The notes under the pieces: model-generated | What the model was told of the DNA's origin: nothing | What the model saw: only the letters and a program-made list of their open reading frames with translations | Database searches by the model: none | Assembly: GCA_035369865.1 (NCBI GenBank) | Contig: DAOOVG010000091.1 | Coordinates: forward strand, 1-6,874 | DNA: 6,874 nt | From: MVYY01 sp035369865 | GTDB lineage: Bacteria; Bacteroidota; Bacteroidia; Bacteroidales; Paludibacteraceae | Reading direction: 5' to 3' | Position numbers and translations under genes: made by a program | Shown here: positions 1 through 6,847 of the stretch, piece after piece | Position numbering within the stretch: position 1 is the first letter of the stretch | Layout: each line of letters starts with the position of its first letter

Positions 1-149
1 GATTTAATATATTGGTTGGCAGCAATATAGAAAAACTTTTGCAGGCTTTTTCTGTTCTTCAAAACAAGAAATCGAATTTTTCCATAAATTTGTACGGGAA
101 TGGACATGCAGCCGAAATAGCAGTAAAAGAAATTGCTGATTTTCAATAA
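1..149 (+). CDS. wecB: UDP-N-acetylglucosamine 2-epimerase (non-hydrolysing), C-terminal end only
   Basis: The window opens inside a gene; codons are in frame from base 3 and run to TAA at 147-149, giving 48 residues. Two stretches fit the end of the WecB/MnaA family: LVGSN followed by an IEKLLQAF helix, corresponding to the family's 'LVGTN-x-E-I' segment, and YGNGHAAE near the end, corresponding to 'YGDGKASE', the UDP-binding C-terminal loop of this GT-B-like fold. The family interconverts UDP-GlcNAc and UDP-ManNAc in the cytoplasm and supplies ManNAc-type sugars for surface glycans. Placement 16 nt before a methyltransferase and three glycosyltransferases supports a glycan role. The catalytic domain lies outside the window, so whether the gene is intact is unknown; the call rests on these C-terminal motifs. 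Confidence 0.75.
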   Translation, partial: FNILVGSNIEKLLQAFSVLQNKKSNFSINLYGNGHAAEIAVKEIADFQ

Positions 150-165
150 ATATTAATGAATTAAA

Positions 166-840
166 ATGTATAACGAGCCATTAAACAATATTTCAATTCA
201 AACTAAAACAAAAAGTAATTATTTTCATAGTTCTCGTCCAGAAATGTTAAAATACATCCCAGAAAAAGCACAAAAAATTTTAGAAATTGGTTGTGGTGAA
301 GGTGCTTTTTGTGCTGATTTAATGAGAGCAGACAGAGAAATCTGGGGAGTTGAGATGAATCCTGATGCTGCAGGAATAGCCAAATGTTTTTGCCAACAAA
401 TGTTAATAGGCGATTTTATGGAAGTTTATTCGCAATTACCGGAGCATTATTTCGACTGTATTATTTTCAACGATGTGTTGGAACATCTTTATAATCCTTG
501 GAAAGTGGTAGATTTGGTGAAAAATCTTCTTTCGGAGCAAGGAGTGCTGGTAACTTCCATTCCAAATTTTCGGTATATTTCCAATTTAATTACCGAAATT
601 CTTTTTCATAAAGATTTTCAATACAAACCGGAAGGTGGCATTCTCGATGATACTCATATTCGTTTTTTTACTTCAAAAAGTATTTTGAGAATGTTTGAAG
701 AAAATGGATATGAAATTTTAGTGCACGAAGGTATCCGTCCTTGCAAAAGCTGGAAAGAAAAACTTTTTATTGCTTTAAGTTTTGGTTTGCTGAAAGATGC
801 TCGTTATAAACAATTTGCAACAGTAGTTAGGGAAAAATAA
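166..840 (+). CDS. class I SAM-dependent methyltransferase of a glycan cluster
   Basis: A 224-residue protein with a methyltransferase type 11/12 Rossmann fold. Motif I is ILEIGCGEG (38-46), the acidic residue that would bind the SAM ribose is E63 in GVEMNP, GDF follows at 82-84, DVLEHL at 103-108 is the motif IV region, and LLSEQGVLVTSIPN at 121-134 is the late strand. DDTHIRFFT (161-169) is a segment common in methyltransferases of polysaccharide clusters. No signal peptide or membrane segment is seen, so it should be cytoplasmic. The ATG at 166 suits the usual SRPEMLKYIP lead-in about 20 residues later; the leader is A/T-rich without a Shine-Dalgarno site. It starts 16 nt after the epimerase and ends 20 nt before a glycosyltransferase, so a sugar O- or N-methylation role is inferred. 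Acceptor and position cannot be told from sequence. Confidence 0.85.
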   Translation: MYNEPLNNISIQTKTKSNYFHSSRPEMLKYIPEKAQKILEIGCGEGAFCADLMRADREIWGVEMNPDAAGIAKCFCQQMLIGDFMEVYSQLPEHYFDCIIFNDVLEHLYNPWKVVDLVKNLLSEQGVLVTSIPNFRYISNLITEILFHKDFQYKPEGGILDDTHIRFFTSKSILRMFEENGYEILVHEGIRPCKSWKEKLFIALSFGLLKDARYKQFATVVREK

Positions 841-860
841 TCAAGTTACAAAATCTTATC

Positions 861-1658
861 ATGATTTCAGTAATAGTTTCTACGAAAAAAAATAAAAATG
901 AGTTACTTCCATTTGAAGAAAACATTCATGAAACTATTGGCTTACCTCATGAACTTATCTTTATTGAAAATCCTGGTAAATATTCGCTTGCCGAAGCTTA
1001 CAATTTTGGCATAAAAAAATCAAAATTTGAGTATGTAGTTTTTTTGCATGATGATATTTTATTTGGTTGTGAAAACTGGGGGAAAAGAATAGTAAATTAT
1101 TTAGAAAATGATTCTTCCATTGGATTGGTAGGTGTTGCAGGCACAAAATTTAAAGGAACTTATCCAGCAGGATGGGGACAGAGTTCACATTTTAAAAAAT
1201 TTCAACGAGGTCATATATATGCTAAGGTTGGAAACAATTCACAAGAATATTTTAATTTTGACCTTTCTGAACATCCTAAAGAAATAGAAGAAGTTATTTG
1301 TGTTGATGGTGTTTTTCTATTTACGAGAAAAGTTGTATTAGAACAATGTCATTTTGATGAAAAAAATTTTACAGATTTTCATGGGTATGATATTGATTTT
1401 TCTCTTCAGGTTCATATGAATGGTTATAAAGTGGTGGTTGACAGATACATTTTGCTTGCCCATTATTCTCGAGGAAGCTATAATTCTCAGTTTCATAAAG
1501 CTAATAAAATGATTGTAAAAAAATGGAGATCAAATTTACCTTTAGCTTCAGATGATTTGAAATTAAGCCCATTCAAGAGACATTATTTAAATTACCTGAA
1601 TTCTATTTCTCTTTTAAAAAATGCTATCTTACGAACAATGAAATCAATTTTACATTAA
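861..1658 (+). CDS. glycosyltransferase, GT-A fold, 'Glyco_tranf_2_5'-like
   Basis: A 265-residue protein that starts with the GT-A strand MISVIVSTKK. AYNFGIKKSKFEYVVFLHDDI (46-66) contains the metal/nucleotide-binding motif as HDD (63-65) in place of a classical DXD. VDGVFLFTR (148-156) and FHGYDIDFS (173-181) match the acceptor and catalytic regions of the family 2-like group often annotated as Glyco_tranf_2_5 (PF13712). The C-terminus (about 238-265) is basic and mildly amphipathic and could touch the inner membrane; there is no clear transmembrane helix. It lies between the methyltransferase and a second family 2 enzyme, only 8 nt before the latter, so co-transcription is likely. Donor and acceptor sugars are unknown. 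The gene is AT-rich (17 G/C in each of two sampled 60-nt blocks), unlike aroA and the dehydrogenase downstream. Confidence 0.83.
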   Translation: MISVIVSTKKNKNELLPFEENIHETIGLPHELIFIENPGKYSLAEAYNFGIKKSKFEYVVFLHDDILFGCENWGKRIVNYLENDSSIGLVGVAGTKFKGTYPAGWGQSSHFKKFQRGHIYAKVGNNSQEYFNFDLSEHPKEIEEVICVDGVFLFTRKVVLEQCHFDEKNFTDFHGYDIDFSLQVHMNGYKVVVDRYILLAHYSRGSYNSQFHKANKMIVKKWRSNLPLASDDLKLSPFKRHYLNYLNSISLLKNAILRTMKSILH

Positions 1659-1666
1659 AAAATTCA

Positions 1667-2686
1667 ATGCTTAATTTAAATAAACCGCTTGTTTCGATCA
1701 TAACTCCAACTTATAATCACGAAAAGTATATTGTCGACTGTATTCAATCTGTTCTTTCGCAGACTTACGAAAATTGGGAAATGATTATCGTGGACGATGG
1801 AAGCACTGATCATACCTACGAAAAAGCCAAAAGTTTTGCAGAAAACGACCATCGCATCAAGGTCTTTACGCAGCAGAATGTTGGAATTTTCAGACTGGCT
1901 GAAACATACAATTTTGCTTTGTCTGTAGCTCAGGGGAAATATATTGCCATACTCGAAGGCGACGATGTGTGGATGCCCGAAAAACTTTTATTACAGGTGG
2001 AAGCGTTGGAAAAAAACGAAAATGCCGTTTTTTGTTATGGAAAAGCTTATCAAGTTTCTCAAGATTTATCTAATATTCATTCGTTAACAGAAATAAAACA
2101 TCCTTTTGAAATTCTTAATAATCTTCCTGTTGGCTCTATTATACGAGTTTTAATATTTGCCAATTTTATACCCGCTGTTACAGTAATGATAAAAAAAGAG
2201 GCACTGTTGAAATTGGGCGGTTTTGTTCAAACTCATCATTTGCCATTTGTTGATTGGACAACATGGCTTAATTTATCTCTATCTGGAGAATTCATTTTTA
2301 TTAATCAGCCCTTAGGAAAATGGCGAATGTACCCCTCTCAAACGACCAAAAGTTATACTGCTGAAATTTTTGAAAACCAATACCAGTTTGCAATAGAATT
2401 TTATCAGGCTCATCCTGAAATTTTTGCAAATTCAGTGATTAGCCTTTCAACCCTAAAAAAAAATTATAACAAACTTTTGGTGATGGCTCACTCACGTTCA
2501 GGAAGATATAAATTGATCAAAAAAGATTTTCAAGGGGCAAGAAAGAATTATTTAAAATCAATTTTTAAATTTGGATGGTATGCTCCTTTGTGGAAGATTC
2601 GTTCGCTAATAGGATTAATTTTCAGTTTTTTTCATGCCGATATTGAAGGATTGGCAAAAAAATTAAAAAGAATAAGTTATAAATAA
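1667..2686 (+). CDS. family 2 glycosyltransferase
   Basis: A 339-residue classical GT2 enzyme. PLVSIITPTYNHEKYIVDCI (7-26) is the first nucleotide-binding strand, VDDGSTD (42-48) binds the UDP sugar, LEGDDVW (96-102) holds the DXD-equivalent acidic pair, and FVDWTTW (194-200) supplies the probable catalytic aspartate region. The C-terminal part (about 235-339) is helical and basic, with a hydrophobic stretch around 309-322 that may form a membrane-associating helix. The ATG at 1667 directly precedes the first GT2 strand, and the gene begins 8 nt after the upstream transferase. It transfers a sugar from a nucleotide donor to a growing lipid-linked or protein-linked glycan on the cytoplasmic side (family inference). 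The specific sugar cannot be assigned. Base composition is uneven: blocks in 1741-1980 are 38-52% G+C, whereas 2041-2160 falls to 23-28%. Confidence 0.92.
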   Translation: MLNLNKPLVSIITPTYNHEKYIVDCIQSVLSQTYENWEMIIVDDGSTDHTYEKAKSFAENDHRIKVFTQQNVGIFRLAETYNFALSVAQGKYIAILEGDDVWMPEKLLLQVEALEKNENAVFCYGKAYQVSQDLSNIHSLTEIKHPFEILNNLPVGSIIRVLIFANFIPAVTVMIKKEALLKLGGFVQTHHLPFVDWTTWLNLSLSGEFIFINQPLGKWRMYPSQTTKSYTAEIFENQYQFAIEFYQAHPEIFANSVISLSTLKKNYNKLLVMAHSRSGRYKLIKKDFQGARKNYLKSIFKFGWYAPLWKIRSLIGLIFSFFHADIEGLAKKLKRISYK

Positions 2687-2743
2687 ATCTTTTTAATTCT
2701 TTGATTCTTATATTCTCTTGAGAAAATATATTTTATATCCAGT

Positions 2744-3940
2744 ATGTTGAATAAGAAAGTATTATATTTTACCAATTTATTTCCTTTTTTCGATGATTTA
2801 CAAGGGGGATCTTTCTTGACTAATCGATTAAAAGAAATGAAATCTATTGGTCTTTCTTTCAAAGTTTATGGCATTATTCCTGATGACACTCTTTTGGTCA
2901 AGATGCTTAAAAAAAGGAGTGGGAAAAAAATTTACGATGCTTCCTATACCCATTTTGAAACAGAAGGGATTGATTATGAATATCTTTCTATTAAAAGGAA
3001 TATTTTTAACGTTTTTAAAGAAAGATTACAAAGAGAAAAAACCTTTTTGGAATATAATGATTTAATCTTCAATGAAATATATAATGATATTAAAAATGAA
3101 GATTTTCAGTTGATTCATGCCCACGGGATGTATGAACCACCAGCAGGATTACTTGCAAAGCATTTTTCAGAAAAACTAAAAATTCCTTACATTATAACCT
3201 GCCATGGCAGCGATATCAATTATAAAATGGCTTTGACACCTAAACTTTATATAGATACCTTTGAACAGGCTGCAAAAGTTATATTTGTAAGCAATGCCAT
3301 TTTAAATAAAGCCAAAAGTTATGGTTATTCTGGAAAAAATGCCGTTATTATTCCTAATGGGGTTAATATCGATTTATTTAAAATGCTGGATAAAGAAAAA
3401 ATTAAACAAGAACTTCACTTAACAAAGAAAGTAGTTGGATTTGTAGGAAATCTCTTGCCAGTAAAAAGAGCGGATCAATTACCAGAAATATTTGAGGAAA
3501 TAAATCAAAATTTTGAGACTGATTTTTTGATTATTGGCGAAGGGCGATTAAAAAACAAAATTGAGAAAGATTGTAAAAAAAAGAAATTGAATGTCACTTT
3601 TACTGGAAAATTATCCCATGAAAAAATTCCTTATTATCTAAATGCGATGGATGGATTGATATTACCCAGCAGAAATGAAGGTTTTCCTTGTGTTGTTTTG
3701 GAAGCTCAAGCTTGTGGAGTTCCAGTTGTTGGAAGCAACAATGGTGGTATTTCTGAAGCAATTGGAGAAGGTGGAATTGTTGTGAATGAAGGAGAAAATT
3801 TTGAAAAACGATTTGCCGATGCAGTGATAAAAATATTAGAAAAACCAATAGATAAAAATTTTTTAAGAAACAGAGCTACTGAATATTCGTGGGATAATAT
3901 TGTGAAAAAAGAATTAGAAATTTACCAAAATATCTCTTAA
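2744..3940 (+). CDS. family 4 (GT-B) glycosyltransferase
   Basis: A 398-residue enzyme of normal length for GT4. The N-terminal Rossmann domain opens with KKVLYFTNLFPFFDDLQGG (4-22), a fit to the glycosyltransferase 4-like N-terminal fold, followed by HAHG (125-128) and TCHGSD (152-157). The linker and C-terminal domain begin near PNGVN (204-208), with VGFVGNLLPVKR (231-242) and the retaining-GT E-x7-E signature as E312 and E320 in SRNEGFPCVVLEAQACG. It would transfer a hexose-type sugar with retention of configuration from a nucleotide donor to the glycan intermediate; the sugar is not predictable. It follows the GT2 gene after 57 nt, long enough for a weak internal promoter but with no convincing one. 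Blocks sampled inside it are 25-30% G+C, so it resembles the gene at 861 in composition rather than aroA. Confidence 0.92.
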   Translation: MLNKKVLYFTNLFPFFDDLQGGSFLTNRLKEMKSIGLSFKVYGIIPDDTLLVKMLKKRSGKKIYDASYTHFETEGIDYEYLSIKRNIFNVFKERLQREKTFLEYNDLIFNEIYNDIKNEDFQLIHAHGMYEPPAGLLAKHFSEKLKIPYIITCHGSDINYKMALTPKLYIDTFEQAAKVIFVSNAILNKAKSYGYSGKNAVIIPNGVNIDLFKMLDKEKIKQELHLTKKVVGFVGNLLPVKRADQLPEIFEEINQNFETDFLIIGEGRLKNKIEKDCKKKKLNVTFTGKLSHEKIPYYLNAMDGLILPSRNEGFPCVVLEAQACGVPVVGSNNGGISEAIGEGGIVVNEGENFEKRFADAVIKILEKPIDKNFLRNRATEYSWDNIVKKELEIYQNIS

Positions 3941-3979
3941 ATTTACAAACAGAATTTTTAATCTCAAATATTTTTAAAT

Positions 3980-5145
3980 ATGGACAATTTCAATTTTTAT
4001 AGTCCTACTTATTTTGTGTTTGGAAGAGGACGCGAAAACGAAGCAGGAAAATACGTAAAACGTTTTAGTGGCTCAAAGGTACTGCTTCACTATGGAGGAG
4101 GTTCAGCTATTAAAAGTGGTTTACTGGATCGGGTCAAAAAATCACTAAAAATGGAGAATATTAATTTTCTGGAATTGGGTGGTGTGAAGCCTAATCCACG
4201 CAGTGGGTTGGTATATCAAGGAATAGAAATTTGCAAAAAAGAAAAATTGATTTTCTTCTGGCTGTTGGAGGTGGTAGTGTGATCGATTCTGCAAAAGCTA
4301 TTGCAGCAGGTGCTTTATACGATGGCGATTTCTGGGACTTTTATTGCGGGAAAAGAGTTGAAAAAGCTCTTCCAGTTGGAACAATCCTTACTATTGCAGC
4401 AGCTGGTAGCGAAGGTTCAGACAGCAGTGTTATTACCAACGAAAATGGTATGTTGAAACGTTCAGCCGAAGGCGATGCTTTGCGTCCAATTTTTTCTATT
4501 TTAAATCCAGAACTCACTTTTACTTTGCCTGCTTACCAAACAGCTTGTGGTATCACTGATATGATGGCACATGTAATGGAAAGATATTTCACTAATACGA
4601 AAGAAGTAGAAATTACCGATCGTCTTTGTGAAGGAATTTTACTAGCAATTATCAACGAAGCTCCAAAAGTAATAATTGAACCTGATAATTACGGAGCTCG
4701 AGCCAATATTATGTGGGCTGGAATGGTTGCACATAACGATATTTGCGGCGTTGGTCGTGAACAAGATTGGGCAACTCATGGAATGGAACATGAATTGTCG
4801 GCTTTATATGACGTAGCTCACGGAGCTGGTTTAGCAGTAATGTTCCCTGCCTGGATGAAATACGTGATGCATCATGACATTATGCGTTTTGCTCAATTTG
4901 CCGTTCGTATCTGGGGTTGCCAAATGGATTTTCAGCATCCTGAAAATACGGCTAAAAAGGGAATTGAAAAGCTGGAACAATTTCTGGTTTCCATTGGTAT
5001 GCCTATTCGCTTTGCTCAATTAGGTGCCAAAGCTGAAGATATCCCTTTGCTGGTAAAAAACATGCAATTGGGAAATAAAACGCTGGGTAATTTTGTGAAA
5101 TTAACAGAAAATGATGTAAGAAAAATTTATGAATTAGCTGTATGA
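3980..5145 (+). pseudogene. iron-containing alcohol dehydrogenase (YqhD/butanol dehydrogenase type), split by a -1 frameshift
   Basis: Two frames make one protein. Residues 1-89 read from the ATG at 3980 and carry the start MDNFNFYSPTYFVFGRG and the cofactor-loop YGGGS (38-42). After an A-rich run at 4235-4246 the match moves to the -1 frame, continuing as IDFLLAVGGGSVIDSAKAIA to the stop at 5143-5145. Restoring one A gives 388 residues, almost the length of E. coli YqhD. In restored numbering the metal ligands are D194 and H198 (GITDMMAHVME), H267 (DWATHG) and H281 (DVAHGAG), the same positions as in YqhD, plus the late RKIYELA helix. The family reduces aldehydes with NAD(P)H in the cytoplasm. 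As read, the first frame runs out of homology after about 89 residues and ends at 4282. Lack of other damage suggests a recent lesion or a sequencing error. It lies 39 nt after the GT4 gene; a glycan role is not shown. Confidence 0.9.
4235..4246 (+). other. A-rich frameshift site in the dehydrogenase gene
   Basis: Six A, one G and five A occur in a row. Adding one A to the second run gives Glu-Lys-Ile-Asp across the junction, which fits the family's usual 'E-x-IDF-LAVGGGS' stretch better than adding it to the first run (Arg-Lys-Ile-Asp). The zero-frame codons here are AAA AAA GAA AAA TTG; no full X-XXY-YYZ slippery heptamer is present, although single-codon slippage on AAA is possible. Confidence 0.75.
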
Positions 5146-5280
5146 CAATTAACCCCGAAAGAAAATTATTTTATTAAGATTGGATTTTTTAGATGCAAAT
5201 TCAATTATTTTTTGGTTCGCCGGGTAATGTCTATACAAAAACTCGATAAGATAACAAACACTTTTTAATGAAAAAATATA

Positions 5281-5300
5281 GCTTTATACAAAAATAAAGC
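5281..5300. other. short stem-loop upstream of aroA
   Basis: GCTTTAT (5281-5287) and ATAAAGC (5294-5300) are perfect reverse complements around a 6-nt loop. The 178-nt spacer that contains it (5146-5323) separates the dehydrogenase from aroA and shows no supported gene or convincing promoter. The stem is weak (two G-C pairs) and its T-run (5316-5322) lies 15 nt away, directly against the aroA start, so it is not a standard terminator. It may affect aroA leader folding or be chance in AT-rich DNA. Confidence 0.3.
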
Positions 5301-5323
5301 AAGCGCTATTAAATATTTTTTTG

Positions 5324-6568
5324 ATGAACAAGCATTTAGATAAAAAAATATCACAAATTCAGGCAAGAATTAAACTGCCTGCCTCTAAAAGTTTAAGCAA
5401 TCGAGCTTTGATTTTGAACGCACTGGCTAAAAATCCTTATCCGATTGAAAATCTTTCTGATTCGGATGACACGGTGGTTATGATAAATGCTTTAAATTCA
5501 ACAAAAAATTTTATTAATGTAGGAGCTGCAGGAACCGCTATGCGTTTTCTTACTGCCTATTTTGCTTTAAAAGAAGGAGAATGGACACTTACTGGGAGTG
5601 AACGAATGAAACAGCGTCCTATCAAATTATTAGTGGATGCTCTTAACAGCATCGGCGGAAAAATTGAATATCTTGAAAAAGAAGGTTTTCCTCCTTTAAA
5701 AATATATGGAAACGATTTGAGTGGTGGCATTGTTCACTTGAATGGTGGCATTAGTAGCCAATATATTTCTGCGTTGATGATGATTGCTCCTTATATGAAA
5801 CAGGGTTTAGAAATTGTATTAGAAGGAAAAATCATTTCAAAGCCTTACATTGAAATGACTAAAAATTTGATGAAAGAGTTTGGAGCAAAAGTAAAATTTG
5901 AAAACAACAGGATTATTATTCCTCAACAAGTTTACCAACCCATTCATTATGAAGTAGAAAGTGACTGGACAGCCGCTTCTTATTGGTATGAAACGCTTTC
6001 CATTGTCGGGAAAGGTGAAATTTTTCTGGAAGGTTTGAATGAAAACAGTTATCAAGGCGACAGCAAAGTAGCTCAATTATTTGAAATGCTCGGAGTTTCC
6101 ACTCACTATCTGTCAGAAGGTGTTTTACTTACACCTACTGGAAGATATATCCGTAAATTTGAGTACAATTTTATTGATCAACCAGATTTAGCTCAAACTT
6201 TTGTTGTAACTTGCTGCTTGTTAAACATTCCTTTTCATTTTCAAGGACTGGAAAGTTTGAAAATAAAAGAAACCAACCGTGTAGCTGCTCTCATCAATGA
6301 ATTGGAAAAATTGGGTTACATTCTACAGGAACCCAATGAAGGAGAATTAGTATGGTCAGGCGAAAAAAAATCAATTTTGTTAAAAGAAAAGCCTATCTCG
6401 ATTGGTACTTACGAAGATCATCGCATGGCAATGGCTTTTGCGCCGGTTTCCTTCATAATGCCCATTACTATCGAAAACGCAGAAGTAGTGAGTAAATCTT
6501 ATCCTCATTTTTGGGAGGATTTTGAAAAAATGAATAACCCCGAGGCAAGTCTCGAGGAATTCTTTTGA
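5324..6568 (+). CDS. aroA: 3-phosphoshikimate 1-carboxyvinyltransferase (EPSP synthase)
   Basis: A 414-residue enzyme of the shikimate pathway that joins PEP and shikimate-3-phosphate to give EPSP in the cytoplasm. Numbered from the ATG at 5324: KLPASKSLSNRAL (17-29) holds the PEP/shikimate lysine K22; VGAAGTAMRF (66-75) is the glycine-rich PEP loop; SERMKQRPI (92-100) holds the conserved arginine; SSQY (144-147), ESDWTAASYW (212-221), KETNRVAAL (315-323), DHRMAMAF (365-372) and VSKSYPHFWEDF (389-400) follow in family order. An in-frame TTG at 5321 could add one residue, but the ATG is the better start. The length and the SDWTAASYW motif are typical of Bacteroidota. Compared with E. coli, the NAGTAMRP loop reads AAGTAMRF. 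The gene appears complete. No Shine-Dalgarno site is seen; the leader is a T-run next to the start. Confidence 0.97.
   Translation: MNKHLDKKISQIQARIKLPASKSLSNRALILNALAKNPYPIENLSDSDDTVVMINALNSTKNFINVGAAGTAMRFLTAYFALKEGEWTLTGSERMKQRPIKLLVDALNSIGGKIEYLEKEGFPPLKIYGNDLSGGIVHLNGGISSQYISALMMIAPYMKQGLEIVLEGKIISKPYIEMTKNLMKEFGAKVKFENNRIIIPQQVYQPIHYEVESDWTAASYWYETLSIVGKGEIFLEGLNENSYQGDSKVAQLFEMLGVSTHYLSEGVLLTPTGRYIRKFEYNFIDQPDLAQTFVVTCCLLNIPFHFQGLESLKIKETNRVAALINELEKLGYILQEPNEGELVWSGEKKSILLKEKPISIGTYEDHRMAMAFAPVSFIMPITIENAEVVSKSYPHFWEDFEKMNNPEASLEEFF
6538..6566 (+). terminator. possible weak intrinsic terminator overlapping the aroA 3' end
   Basis: CGAG (6541-6544) pairs with CTCG (6551-6554) around a 6-nt loop; beyond a C/A mismatch, CC (6538-6539) pairs with GG (6556-6557). 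A short T stretch (6563-6566) follows. The stem is short and the U-tract poor, and all of it lies inside the last aroA codons, so this is only a candidate for the end of the aroA transcript. Confidence 0.3.
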
Positions 6569-6598
6569 TTAGCAACAAGGCAAGTAGTCATGTTATAA

Positions 6599-6793
6599 TT
6601 AAAAAATTCAATGACAAGAATACCAAAGAATTTACTCAAAAAAGCCATAAAACAATTGTCTTCTTATCAGCAGAATATAAAACAGGTAGAAGATATTTTA
6701 AATAACAAACCAAGAAAAAAATTAAATTTCTTAACACCAAATGAATTTTTATTACGAAATTTGTCTAACTAAAAAATTGCATTTGTGACTTGA
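6599..6793 (+). pseudogene. IS30-family transposase, decayed C-terminal remnant
   Basis: An open frame from 6599 (ATG at 6611) reads to TAA at 6770-6772. Its latter part, KQVEDILNNKPRKKLNFLTP followed by NEFLL, is the characteristic end of IS30-family transposases ('LNNRPRKxLxFxTPNE'). Immediately after the stop, in the same frame, codons 6773-6790 read KIAFVT and then TGA, matching the 'KVAFVT' tail I recall from Bacteroidota IS30 transposases; the TAA is therefore probably a nonsense change of a sense codon such as CAA. The N-terminal regulatory domain and the DDE catalytic core are missing, and the residues before about 6656 are only loosely similar, so this is a non-functional scar. The rest of 6569-6847, on both sides of it, shows no other supported gene. 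The right inverted repeat could not be defined. Confidence 0.75.
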
Positions 6794-6847
6794 ATTTACA
6801 TTAGAATAAATATTTAGATTTTATAAAACTCTAAAAATAACCAGATT

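Noticed and set aside
1654..1669. A 16-nt sequence identical to 6598-6613 (ATTAAAAAATTCAATG), in each case ending at an ATG.
   Set aside because: It is nearly all A and T and has no further similarity on either side; most likely chance.
2700..2734. Promoter-like TTTG (2700-2703) and TATATTTT (2727-2734) before the GT4 gene.
   Set aside because: Spacing of 23 nt is off and the transcript would be nearly leaderless; not strong enough to annotate.
3600..3848. Minus-strand ORF of 82 codons, and similar short minus-strand ORFs at 961-1146, 2677-2862, 4831-5019 and 5837-6076.
   Set aside because: They lie opposite well-supported coding regions and show no recognisable motifs; they are antisense shadows.
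4234..4246. Programmed -1 ribosomal frameshift signal in the dehydrogenase gene.
   Set aside because: No complete X-XXY-YYZ heptamer fits the zero frame and no obvious downstream stem was seen; an indel in the A-run is simpler.
4231..5145. A separate 304-residue dehydrogenase starting at TTG 4231.
   Set aside because: The start is only the first TTG in the shifted frame; the cofactor-binding N-terminus lies upstream in the other frame, so both parts are one split gene.
5193..5249. An 18-codon ORF in the spacer before aroA, with a start vaguely like the first residues of PurL (LFFGSP).
   Set aside because: Too short and too weakly similar to call a gene or remnant; nothing around it continues the resemblance.
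6790..6822. Bacteroidota-type promoter for alaS: TTG at 6790-6792 and TAGATTTT at 6815-6822.
   Set aside because: The -7 box lacks the final G and the spacing of 22 nt is slightly long; such matches are common in AT-rich DNA.
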